Shown: positions 19,501 through 30,536 of the stretch, piece by piece
Numbering within the stretch: position 1 is the first letter of the stretch
How the letters are laid out: each line of letters starts with the position of its first letter
Assembly: GCA_034620365.1 (NCBI GenBank)
Contig: JAQGEQ010000175.1
Coordinates: forward strand, 248,001-312,000
Source: Pegea sp. RAD2-039
Lineage: Eukaryota > Chordata > Thaliacea > Salpida > Salpidae
DNA: 64,000 bases
Direction of reading: 5' to 3'
Program-made: the position numbers and the translations under genes
The notes under the pieces: generated by a model
The model's database searches: none
The model's input: only the letters and a program-made list of their open reading frames with translations
Told to the model about the DNA's origin: nothing

Positions 19501-21470
19501 ATCAGATCTTTGAGATACTTCAAATTTCATTTCTTCTGTTTCAATTCCAAACTTTTTTAAGCTTTCTCGAATAAATTTTCGTGCTGCAATCTATAATCTG
19601 ATTATTAAATTCTCAAAAATTTCTGTAAAATGAACCAACTACTGGTTGGTAAGTAATTGGTAAAGATTATGTTGAGACAGACTATAGACTGAATTTTAAA
19701 GGAAGATTATGAGGTTACCTTGTTAGATGGATTAGCTGAATGATGACGCGGTTTTGAAAACACCCCATTCAACCACGTTTTCAAGTTTCTTATACTTACA
19801 TTACCAGTATTCTCAAAAGTTGTTTTTTTGTGATATGGGATTAAGTTGTTACATCTAGAAGATAACTTGATTTTAGTCTTCATTAATTCTCATAAAAAGA
19901 TTTATACTAAGAATTAATAGATAAGGAAAGATAATAGCTCATTTGATAAACATATATATTAGAATATGGTCTTTAAAACTAACAATATTCTGATGAATAT
20001 TTTCAATTTCTAAGTTATTCTAAAAAGCAAATTATTGCTTTAATAACTTTATAGATATTTAACTTATACATAAAAACTTTTGATAAATAAGTTAAGTCAA
20101 ATCGTTCTTAAATAGCTTTATCTATTTAACTTTATCTAAGAACCAGTTAATCAAAATATTATCTCTTAATCTTTAGTCTAAATCTTTAATTGAGTGACTT
20201 AAAAAAATGACTCAACGAAAAAATCTATCAAAAATTTATTTAAAATCGAACCTGTCTCCTTTACAGCAATAATTGCAAACTACATTTCCATTGTCATCTA
20301 TACATTCATCACTGCAACTTGGATCACATCCTCTTTTATATTGAACTAATCCAATTGTTGTATGATTAATTGTAGTTATCTGCATTAAAAATAGATTTCA
20401 TTGAATTTTTTGTTATCAAACGAGTAAAGGGTAACATAAACTCAATTTGTAATTTTCTCAGAGTTTCTTTTTTTATTTTTGGATTAGTACTCAACTTTTA
20501 TTATTCAGCTTTTTAGTAAGCCATGTAAACGCTGGCATAAAGAAAAGTTTGTAAACTTTTATATGTTCAGGATTGAATTTTATTATTTTGTCATTTCCAT
20601 AAAATATTTTTTTATAACATAAATATCAAAAAGAGTTTACTTTAAATATTAGCATATTTTGACCAATTTTTTAAAAGGTTAAAATAAAAATGTTTAATGT
20701 AAGATTTATTTAAAAAACTCCAAAATAAAAGTGAAAATATTTTGTATAGTAATTGAATACTTTTCATGTAAAAGGAATTATTTTCAAAGCACGCTTGATG
20801 ATGTACCAAAATGGCTTTACATTCGACTGACCTCCTAAATAAATAACCTAATTTTGACCTTTTGTTCGATTTCTAGATTGTCATGAACACGAAAAATCAG
20901 CTGTTTTGAAAAGCTCGACTATAAAGCGCGAAGTTTTTGTAAGTTAGGTGTTCTTAAATTAGTTTGCCGAATTTCAACCTTGTTGGTGAGATACATATAC
21001 TTCGCAGTTAGATTAAAAAAATCAATTTTTTCAAATAAGACAAAATTAAAAGCTCTCTCACCATACAACTTCCAGGACAGCTCACTAAAGACACAAATCT
21101 TGTATCTTCTAAATCACTTTCTTTCCAACAAGACGAGGTCACATCACTTACTGATGTACCAATACAAGATATACATGAGTAATTTTGATTAGGTTGTTTT
21201 TGAGGAGAATTAATATCTACCGTGATTATTACATTTTCATCAGTAATGTTTGGTATTAAATTTGCAAAAATATCAGAAGGAAACACATCCGCTGTACAAA
21301 ACCCTGAATAATCATTCTTAAATTAAATTTTGCGATCTTAATTTTTGAAATTAAACTCTTAATTTAAAATGTGATTAAGACACTTATCTCTTTTAATAAC
21401 AATTATAAAAGTTAATATACTAACCTACTGATACTAGCAAAGGTATAATCACCAAACAAAAAAGTTTCAT
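16568..21470 (-). CDS. Secreted Ly6/three-finger plus M28-peptidase-like protein
   Basis: Exons in order: 21425-21470, 21062-21303, 20252-20379, 19719-19854, 19471-19590, 19213-19421, 18078-18281, 17962-18031 (or 18046), 17658-17852 (or 17864), 17527-17611 (or 17616), 17287-17378, 17098-17235, 16893-17047, 16568-16841; about 697 residues. MKLFCLVIIPLLVSV is a signal peptide. Residues about 45-141 hold some 12 cysteines ending in CNYCCKGDRCN, the Ly6/uPAR hallmark. An M28 core follows: SNYDTH (about 257), GVNDNGSG (about 267), VDFKQEG (about 303), ISLDTLLN, SLTDTGKYRG, CHHSSCDD. In active M28 enzymes the first motif has His and the third Glu-Glu; here they read Asn and Gln-Glu, so loss of peptidase activity is likely. 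The tail has a Cys-rich piece and an Arg/Gly cluster (VRGRGVVRRR). Several acceptors are ambiguous by 5-15 bases. I know no named gene with this architecture. Confidence 0.8.
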
Positions 21471-23727
21471 TTTAGCAAAAGTACAATAACATGAAGCAAG
21501 TAGCAAAGTAGATTAAACAACAACAGCATTGACTGCGCGAATTTGAAACATTTCTTTTTTTGTCTCGTTAGTCAAGCGTGACGATGTATTTAAGATGTCA
21601 TGCTTGACCAACTTCACACAGTTTCAAGTTCATGATTCCGAAAAATATACTCTTATCAAATTAATTTGGAAACAAAAAAGATTTCTAAACGTAAAATAAA
21701 TCTTTTATAAAAAGTGAATCTTTTTAATAAAATATGATTCGTATACTACTAACACATTGCTTATTAAAAATGTCTTATTAATAAATAAGCCTCAAATAAC
21801 TTAATTATTTATGAAAATTAACTATCAATGAATTGATTTCTTTGAAGAAACAAACATATAACCCGCAATATGTAATTTTTATAATAATTCAATATCTGAC
21901 AGCTGTTGTCAGATAAATTTATAACTTTTGTATTTTTTAAATTTTTCAGAAAACTCTAGAATACTTATGATTTATCAAACTTATAGCTCTATAAACTTAA
22001 GTTTAATTCATGACTAGGTTATGTTCGTTTATTTTGCTAAGAAATATAACTTTTGTACAGGTAGTAAAACTAAAAAGAAACCAAATTGAAATACTTAAAT
22101 TATACTATAGGATGGCATACTACTATTTTAAAATTTTATAAATGACTATCTGTGTATAACAATGTTTAACAGTCTAATGTAAATGATAACACCTGAATGT
22201 AAATAAAATATTAAAAAACTTATCTATAAGTAATTGAATCTTCAAAGTTTTTGAAAAATTTTATTGAAATTCTTCAAAAGCTTCATATAGTGATATGACC
22301 TATTTTCTACTTTATATTGATTAAATATGTTGTGTTCATAACATTATATTTTTAGATGAAGTTGCTGGAAAATAAGCTTAAAGTAGAAATTCTATAAAAA
22401 AATAATGACTTCTAAACAACAAATACTATATACTATTATACTAACAACTGAAAAACTTTTCACACTAGAACAGTTTCCTATAAAAAAAACTTTATCGAAG
22501 TATTGTTCAAGTTGCAAATTAAGTAAACGCCATATTTGTTTAGTCCAAAGTACGGGTTTTGTTTAGTCAAAACTTTATTTGTACATTATTCATACATATT
22601 TTATTTTCTCTTACTTGTTTACTTTGAAGGTCAAAATAAAGATATTATAAACGTATAATTTTTTACGTTATATATTACTTACCTACTATATATATATTTT
22701 TACATTCTAAATTAGTTTTTTAGTAGAATAAAAAATATATCGCAGTTTATTTTATAAAAAGTATTGTGATAATAACTTTAAAAATATGGAACATAATATA
22801 AACTAAAACTTTTGGATTTATTAAAATTTATTTTGAGAGATTGTTCATGATTTTTTCACAGTAACCTTATTTAACCTTTATTATATCTTTTGTGTATTTC
22901 TAAACTAGATCAAAAAATTAAACTAGATAATTTTGATCTTATTTCGTTTTAACTTATTTACTATTAATTTTCAAAACAAAATGTGTTTTGTTATGAGTTA
23001 TAAGATTTTTTTTAATGAAACTTAACTTTCAATTTTTTTGCAAAGTTTAGTTCCTACTAATTTTAAAGATTATAATAATAATATATGTTTTTGTATTTAT
23101 TTTTATCTAAGTATTTAATATATATTAAAAATGTTAAAAATATATTTTCATGAAAGGTTTATTTTTTAAAGGTAATTTTTCCTTACATTGTTTTTCTATT
23201 ATTAAAGTATTTCTTTGTTTTGTGTTTGTTATTTAAATTTATTACCTTTAAATAAACTATACTCCTTAAAGAAGTTTATTTCTTATTTATATTTTTATTA
23301 AAAATAGCAAAACTGATATTTTTATCTTATTATGCTCATTTATATAAAATTTAAAAAACTTCATTATGTATCTTCTATAATTATCTTATAGATAGTTTTC
23401 TATTATAATTAACTCTTTCATTATTCATATTACTTTGGAATTATTGATTTATTGATTTTACCAAATTATTTTGTTCTTATTGATTTTCTTGATGTCTCTT
23501 TAAACTTAAGAATATCAATATAATTTTGGATTTTTTCTGTTATAAACTTCTTAATTGATTCACTTCTATTCCTTTAAACATAGAAATAGATTTTTATTTA
23601 AAACTTTTAAAACTTTAACTATTATATAAACAAATTGTTTAAATAAAAAAAGTTATCTTTTAACAAATAAAAACTTCAGATTTTTTTAGGTTAAAAATTA
23701 TATCAACTTATATAAAAAATTTCAAAA
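21471..23727. other. Intergenic region between divergent Ly6-M28 and carnitine carrier genes
   Basis: About 2.25 kb of A+T-rich DNA expected to hold two divergent promoters. Nothing beyond simple A/T runs was recognised. A tract ending TTTTTTTAG lies at about 23682-23690, 38 bases before the carrier ATG, and could be a 5'UTR or trans-splice acceptor. Confidence 0.45.
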
Positions 23728-24627
23728 ATGTCTGAAAATAAAGTAAGTGTTTGGAAAGAGTTTATTGCTGGAGGTGCTGGAGGTATTTGTGCTGTGGTTA
23801 GTGGACATCCATTAGATACCATAAAAGTGCGACTACAGACCATGCCACCTGCTCTTCCTGGCCAACAACTGTTGTACACTGGGACATTTGATTGCCTGAA
23901 AAAAACAGTCAGTAATGAAGGTTTTAAAGGATTGTATAAAGGCATGGGAGCACCCCTGGTTGGTGTGGCCCCTATTTTTGCAATTAGCTTTTTTGGTTTT
24001 GGAGTTGGAAAAAGTTTGATTAATAAATATAATGGAGATGAAAATCATAAACATACTTTGTCAGAGTTGTTTGCTGCTGGAGCATTTTCTGGTATTTTTA
24101 CAACTTCTATTATGGCTCCTGGTGAGAGGATTAAATGTTTGTTACAAATACAACAAGAATCACAAAATAAACTTTATGATGGTCCTGTAGACTGTGCAAA
24201 AAAGCTTTTTAAAGAAGGAGGTATTCGAAGTATTTACAAAGGAACTGTTTTAACTCTCTGTCGAGATATACCTGCTAGTGGAATGTATTTTGCCGGTTAT
24301 GAAGCAGTCAAGTATATGCTAACACCAGAAGGTCAAGACCCATCTAAGCTTAGTATTGGAAGTGTTTTATTTGCTGGTGGTGTTGCTGGTTGCTTAAACT
24401 GGGGGGCAGCTATTATGCCAGATGTACTGAAATCTCGCTTTCAAACTGCTCCAGCAGGAAAATACTCAGGTGTTAAAGATGTGTTTGTTGATGTGATGAA
24501 AACAGATGGATTTCGAGGAATGTATCGTGGTTTTGCTGCAGTTATGCTCAGAGCTTTTCCAGCAAATGCTTGTTGCTTTTTGGGTTATGAAGGAGCTAAG
24601 AAATTTCTCAATTTTTGCTTCCCATGA
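23728..24627 (+). CDS. SLC25A20: Mitochondrial carnitine/acylcarnitine carrier
   Basis: Inner-membrane antiporter that swaps acylcarnitine for free carnitine to feed fatty-acid oxidation. 299 residues in one exon, the normal carrier length. Three repeats carry the carrier signature: HPLDTIKVR (27-35), APGERIK (130-136) and PDVLKSR. Segments such as [40 protein letters not shown] and [14 protein letters not shown] match the carnitine carrier rather than other SLC25 members (for example PGERIK in repeat 2 and LCRD). The start is the only ATG before the first helix. The absence of introns is unusual beside its intron-rich neighbours; a retrocopy origin or ancestral intron loss are both possible. 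COA5 follows 353 bases downstream without an intervening poly(A) signal. Confidence 0.97.
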   Translation: MSENKVSVWKEFIAGGAGGICAVVSGHPLDTIKVRLQTMPPALPGQQLLYTGTFDCLKKTVSNEGFKGLYKGMGAPLVGVAPIFAISFFGFGVGKSLINKYNGDENHKHTLSELFAAGAFSGIFTTSIMAPGERIKCLLQIQQESQNKLYDGPVDCAKKLFKEGGIRSIYKGTVLTLCRDIPASGMYFAGYEAVKYMLTPEGQDPSKLSIGSVLFAGGVAGCLNWGAAIMPDVLKSRFQTAPAGKYSGVKDVFVDVMKTDGFRGMYRGFAAVMLRAFPANACCFLGYEGAKKFLNFCFP

Positions 24628-24959
24628 AATTGAACTTTCTGTTTGATCTATCATTTGAACTTTAATTAATTTTATATAAATTGCTCTTTAGCTGGTTTCA
24701 GTGTTTTAGCACAAAAAACTTTAAATTATTTTATTAGATAAAATACTTTTTATGTATGATTTTGCTAAAAGACTTTCTTTTAATTTATTATTTTGAAAAT
24801 AATCAAACAAAAAACAGTTTTTTAATTTATGACTTCAACTTACCATCTGCATTTTGATTCAGTTATTTCAAAATATATTCAGTGATGTTTTCTGTTACTA
24901 AACGTTTCAAACAAAGCTTATTCTTAAACCTTAATTTAAAAACTCTTTAAATTTTATCT

Positions 24960-24966
24960 ATTTCAG
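24960..24966 (+). promoter_or_regulatory. Splice acceptor just upstream of COA5
   Basis: TATTTCAG followed by 14 bases and the COA5 ATG. Preceded by a T-rich stretch. No in-frame coding lies upstream, so the acceptor must serve a leader exon or a trans-spliced leader. Confidence 0.5.
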
Positions 24967-24980
24967 AAACATTTAAAAAT

Positions 24981-25238
24981 ATGCATGAAATAAAACCACA
25001 GTTGGATTATGAAGTGGATACCACTAAAGCCTGCTGGAGGATTAGATATGAATTGAAAAAGTGTCTGATGGAAAGCCCTTGTATAAAGGAAGATAAATGG
25101 CCGGCTAAGAAATGTCTAACAGACCCTGATGCGCGTATTGATAAAAAGTGTTTTGGTTTTATAAATACGTACAGGGCTTGTAGGCGCCAGGTTTTAGACG
25201 CTAGGGCGCGGTTTCGAGGGCGAAAAGGTGATTTTTAA
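24981..25238 (+). CDS. COA5: Cytochrome c oxidase assembly factor 5 (PET191 family)
   Basis: Small mitochondrial intermembrane-space protein needed to assemble complex IV. 85 residues in one exon. The C-terminal VLDARARFRGRKG is the family's near-invariant end, and six cysteines (KAC, KKC, SPC, KKC, KKC, RAC contexts) keep the PET191 spacing pattern. The N-terminus has no cleavable presequence, as expected for import through the disulfide relay. The region before the ATG reads TATTTCAG, then 14 bases, then ATG, so a splice acceptor directly precedes the coding sequence. AATAAA follows at 25289-25294. Both features fit either a 5'UTR intron or maturation by trans-splicing from a transcript shared with the upstream carrier. 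Confidence 0.95.
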   Translation: MHEIKPQLDYEVDTTKACWRIRYELKKCLMESPCIKEDKWPAKKCLTDPDARIDKKCFGFINTYRACRRQVLDARARFRGRKGDF

Positions 25239-25288
25239 TTTTATAATTTTTATTAAAATCTCTATTATCAACTTGTACAACTGATAAC

Positions 25289-25294
25289 AATAAA
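25289..25294 (+). terminator. Poly(A) signal AATAAA after COA5
   Basis: First AATAAA downstream of both the carrier and COA5; 50 bases after the COA5 stop. Neither AATAAA nor ATTAAA occurs between the two genes. Confidence 0.6.
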
Positions 25295-28200
25295 AGCTGA
25301 GATTGTTTATTGGTTTTCAGTCGATTTTTCACTTTGTTTCTTGTGCTTTTGTTGTTAACTTATTGTTTCATTATTATTTTGCACGAATTTCAAATAATAA
25401 AGTCGTCAATAACTCATCAATTATTTAACTTTTTTCTACTTGTATTTACTTAGTTACCATCTTTGTGAAAAAAAACTATTGAATGGAAAGTCAAGTCTAT
25501 TAAGAACTTTTAGAAAACTATTTAGTTAGCAACACCAAGTGCTATTTGACAGATAATTCGTGTACTTTTGAAAGTACTGTTTAGTCAGGGTCTACAATTA
25601 GTGTTTCTCTTAATTTTTAATAAGTTTTTATCAAAGAAAAACTTAATTATATTATCTTTTTTACAAATATCTTTGTTATATAATGACAAAAGATGTGATT
25701 AGTTTGAATTGACAAAAACTTGATTTAAAAATTTAATATAAATCTGAGTTCTTAGTATAAATAAATAGATAAAATGGAATAAGGTCTCAAAAAACTAAAA
25801 AAGTATGAATCATATGATAACCTCATATAGTCAGAGATATTAATTTGTGTTCACTAAGATTATTTAATAAGGTCTGAAGTCATCTTTCTGACTCCATCAC
25901 TACAGTCAACTCTTTAAAACTTAAGTTAAGGTCTGAGTGATTCTGTTAGCAAGTGATAAATTAACCTTTTATCTTTTGTTGTAATTTTTAACTGTGATAT
26001 ATCTATACCTTTGTTGTCTTCTATTTACTTTTAGTTCTCTAAAGTTCTTTATTACAATAAATGCGAAGGAGGGTGCCTAAAGAGAGCACCTCCCGCTAAC
26101 ACACGTTCTCACTTTAGTATTGTGTTTACTTTAAGAGCTATCTGATTTGTTATCTGCAACCTTATGTGTAAATGGTTAAAACTTGTCAATCCTCTGTCGC
26201 TATACAATTAAATTCTTGAATAGATTTTTATTAATAAATCTAATATACTTTTGAAAATAAATTCTGTTTGTCGATCAAAACTTTGTTTTAAACAATGATA
26301 ACTATGACAGAAACCTTTTTATTTATTGACGATATAAATTCTTGAATAGTTGAAGATCTATTTCACAAGTTTTTACTATTACCAGAATGTCTCAGACAAA
26401 ATTATTCACCTTTAACAAGGAAATCTAGTATTTAATCTGGAGCAGACAACAAGACACATTATGGTGATAAAAATTGTTGAATTCTTTAAAATTGAGAGAT
26501 AAATAAAGTTTATTTTTATAAGTATGAGCGTTGAAAAAGATTTTAAAGAAAGAATTAGAGAAATGAAAGTCAGTGTGTAATAAATAGATGACAAATTTGA
26601 CATGTTTGTGAAACAAGAAATACCATAAAGAATTGAAATTTAAGTCACCTAATAACCCAATATGTGACTAGAAGAATTGAAAGCAAGTTTTAGTTAGTAG
26701 AAGAATTCCAGTAAAACAATTAATTAAATCTTAAAAGTTAAAACTAAGTAACAGCAGAATAAGGCGACACATACAACAACAATTTCCAAATAAGATCCAT
26801 TCTAAAGTTTCTTGCTGATGGTTTTAATTCTATGTTGAAGTCTCAAGATGTTCATTAACAAGCTAAAAAGAATAAACTTGACCGAGTAATATATTATCAG
26901 TTACACTAAAGAGCAATTTCTTTAGTAAAATGAAATAGAATTGCAGTAAACCATTGCAAACTCAAAAACTTTTCTAATTTGTTGATAGTAATGACTTAGT
27001 TCACATAAATAGTGATACCATGGTTATAAGATTTTTATGAATTTATTAGAGAAATTAAGTTACTTGAAGGGGAAAGACATCATTAAGTTGATAAAGAGTG
27101 AAGTCAGCATGTAATTGATTATTGATATTACCATAAATCGTATTTGTAGAACACTTTTTGAAGGAAAAAAATAAATTCACGAGTTGTACAGCACAGTATC
27201 TACTTTTATTCAAAAACTTAGTCTTTAAAAAGACAACTTGCTGATAAAATAGATTCTCAATCCTATAAAATCATTGAACTAATGAATCTTGAAGCTTAAA
27301 TGTTAAGATGGATTAGTTTTTGCTTTAAAAGAACTTTTTGTTAATTCTATGACAGATGCATCAACATGATTTAATGTTATTCAATTGCTAGTGATTGTAA
27401 TATCGAGTTTTTTTTTAAATTAATAAGGCGACTAACAGTAGATAAATATATCAGTGATACGCACTATCTACCACAAAGCCTATTACCGAATGACAACCGC
27501 TTATACGATAATGGCGTTTACTTTATTGTCATAAATTTCAAATATACTGTAATTATAACGACTTATGAAAGTAAAATATTTCTAACTTAATTTGCAAACG
27601 ATCAAACAACTGCTTACTTATTTGGTTCTATGCACAGAAGTTATTCGCATTTTAGTAAAATTATTAAAACAAAACTTCAGTATTTCAGCTAATTAAAAGA
27701 AAAACATCTTTGCATATTTGTCCTGGATAATTGAAGCCCACTTTACTTAAGAGATAAAAGTCACTTTTACAAAAAAAATCTACTTCAACCTTCTAGGCAC
27801 TGTTTTATTCTATCAGTAGACTTATTGTAACTTTAAAACTAGTTCCTTGGTCGAAGCAGCCCCTATTATTATTCTTCTAAAAGTTAATTTTAAATTTGTT
27901 TATTAATAAATATAAAAATCCCAATTTCTTAGGAGTAAAAAATCCGTTTAAAAACTTTTGATTTTTAAGTAGAAATTATTGAAGTTATTGTTTATAAATC
28001 GTAAGTAGTTATCCATCTATTTGGTCGAAATAATTCGTTTTCTTACACTGACAACTAAATTAAAAAATAAATTATAAGACTTTTTCAAATTAGAAATAAA
28101 TTAAATTATTATTTTTTACAGTTAACTTCATTTTTTAACATTTAATACGAAACAATCAAATAAACATGTTGGTATATATAGTTTTATTAGGTTTTTAATG

Positions 28201-29687
28201 GCTAATTTGGTCTTTAAATCTTTTGTTTTTATATAATATTTAAATAATTGATTTTTATCCAAATCTTTAAACTAAAAAATCAACTAAATCTTATTTAAAA
28301 CTTACCAAATCACTAAAATTTTAATACAACAGAATAAGTTTTAAATGTGATTATTTAACCTTTTCATATTTATTCAGTTAACTTTTATAAATAAAATTGG
28401 TGGAATATTACATCAAAAGTTCTAGTTTTGACATATATAGATAATCAAAGTTATTAACAAGAAGAAAGCAAGGAAATAAATACTCTAAAAGTTATTTTGA
28501 TTCACTTTTTAGGTTGAATAACGAATGTTTTTTGAACTTTGTAATTGATTATATTCTAAAGATAATTATAAATTAAATGTGATAAAGCTAAATAAAATCA
28601 TAGTTTGACAAATTTAGTTATTTTTATTTGTAAATTAATTATCATTTATAGAAATAACAGTAGATATATGCAGTATTAATTCAATGACTGTTGATTGTGA
28701 ACTTTTAAATTCATCTAAATATCATGATTAGCCCCTAACAAATGCAGAATTTTATAAAACTTTTCCAGTTATTTTTAAAGTAGTGAAAAAAATTGTTAAA
28801 TAATTTCAGAAGCTTTTTTTCCAGTGAAGTATCTTTTAAATTCAATCATAAAAGATTCAATTTAAATCTTTAGAAAAATTAATTAAATGTATCTATATAA
28901 CTACTCTTATCTCAAGGTTCCTTTTTAGGTTATAAATGCGGAGAAAGTCTATTTGTAATGAAACCTAGCGAAAGTGATATTTGGTTCTTGAAAAACTTCT
29001 AAGATTTATTAAATATGATTCAATGATGTATTAGTTACACAAAAAAGTTATATAAATCTATTGATAAAGATAATTTAACTAAAAAGATAAACTTAGAAAA
29101 ACATTGTAAGATATTAAAGCCGGGAATTTTCCAAACAAATAAAAAGGCCACATTTTTGTATAAAAAAACTGATTGCGCAATCGATTAAGGATTTACGTTG
29201 GAACTCAAATAGATTGTTAAAAAACTACTGATACACAAACATATAAGCAAATATTTAAATCTGTTTCAAACAATTATCTATTTTTATATCGTTCTTCTAT
29301 CTCTTAATGAGTTGTTCTATTGAGTATTTTAGTAAAAATATGAATAGAACAAGAGAGACAAAATGATTTATACGATTAAAATGTTCTTAAAACTTGTTAG
29401 ATTCATGTGATGTTTGGATGCTGGGACGGAAGTTTTAAATGAAAATAAGATGAGGTAATACCATGATAAGATAGAATGCAGTAAATGAGAAGTTATAAAC
29501 TGCTAATGATGTCATTAGCCTTTAAAGCACAAATCTGTTATAAAAATAATAAAAGTTATATTTGAAAAAAAAGCACCAAAAGAAAACATCTTTATCAAAA
29601 AATATCATTTTATCATAAGGATCATGAAAAAAACATGACAGCAGCGACTGATCTCAAAGATTATATCTAAGAGCAGTTTGTATCTTC
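25295..29687. other. Gene-poor stretch with decayed coding-like scraps
   Basis: About 4.4 kb, A+T-rich. It holds a G+C-rich hairpin at 26063-26096 and open, ATG-less stretches at about 27374-27590, 28925-28999 and 29028-29190 (plus strand) whose translations look mildly protein-like but match nothing I know. Minus-strand sequence near 29400-29680 may be the decayed remainder of the transposase listed next. No intact gene is supported. Confidence 0.45.
26063..26096. other. G+C-rich stem-loop in A+T-rich DNA
   Basis: GCG, AA, GGAGGGTGC pairs with GCACCTCC, C, CGC around the 9-base loop CTAAAGAGA: 11 base pairs with a single bulged G and a small internal loop. It could form in RNA from either strand. 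No gene neighbour explains it. Confidence 0.5.
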
Positions 29688-30071
29688 TTATTTTTTGCTC
29701 TTATGATGTAGATCTTCATCTATACACCGTTTCACTGTCTTCTTGTCAACTCCAAGCTCCTCAGCCATCGACGTAATAGATCTAGATGGATCATTTTTAA
29801 TCATTTTTTTAACTTTTTTGATAAACTTGAAGTTTCTAGACTTTCGTCGAGACTCCAATGATTTTGGGGTTCTTGTAATCACTCTACGGGGGTCTCTACT
29901 TTCTTCTAACTTCTTCCGAATGCGCTGAATGGTTCTCATACCAACTCCAAGAGTATTTGAAATGCTTCGATTATCTACTTCTCCATTATTATGAACCAAA
30001 GCCATAACTACGGCACTTCTCACTTCAGTTTCAGTAAACGAAATGTAAGTCAGGTTGTTATATGTATCCAT
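29688..30071 (-). mobile_element. Tc1/mariner-type transposase fragment, DNA-binding part only
   Basis: From MDTYNNLTY the frame runs 127 codons. Two helix-turn-helix units are visible: one around SISNTLGVGMRTIQRIRKKL and one around SITSMAEELGVDKKTVKRCI, separated by a basic linker, the paired-like layout used by mariner transposases to bind their terminal repeats. In the family the second unit is followed by a DDE catalytic domain. Here a stop follows EDLHHKSKK, and beyond it only scattered similarity (EQKIRRYKLLL, HGIT) can be read in other frames. It is therefore a broken DNA transposon, or less likely a domesticated DNA-binding protein. Terminal inverted repeats were not found. Confidence 0.75.
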
Positions 30072-30536
30072 TATGGCTTTTTTCTTATTTATCACTTTTA
30101 TTATCAACTTTATGAAACGTAATATTAGCAACCTGAATAAATATAAAATGTTGTCACAAGACAAACAAAACAATTTCAAATTAACATTTGTTAATAAATA
30201 TAAATCAATTGTCGTATGAAAAGTAAATTTACTAGGCTATGAGTCTTTACAAAGAGTCTACAGCGAGTTGGTTTTGCTAGTTAGATTATTTGAGTTACTT
30301 ATATTGAGTTTAAAAGCGAGAATCAGTAGTCGTTGAGTCAACAGGTTGAAAATCACTGCGGCAAATACAAAGTAATAAAATAAATTCAAAATTGTCTTGA
30401 AAAAAATGTATCTTTAAATAGTTCAGATTTTATCAAATGTATTACAAATATTCAGATAAATCCATAAAAATTCAAATAGCTGAAAGAATATTCTTTATAA
30501 ATCTTGGTTTTATAGTTCTTGAAAACTTAGAATTGT

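Noticed and set aside
23703-24654. Three minus-strand frames of 62-80 codons opposite the carnitine carrier
   Set aside because: Antisense shadows of a strongly conserved plus-strand gene.
27374-27590. ATG-less open run of about 71 codons (LPQSLLPNDNRLYDNGVY)
   Set aside because: Many open runs of this length are expected in 64 kb at this base composition; no splice or start context.
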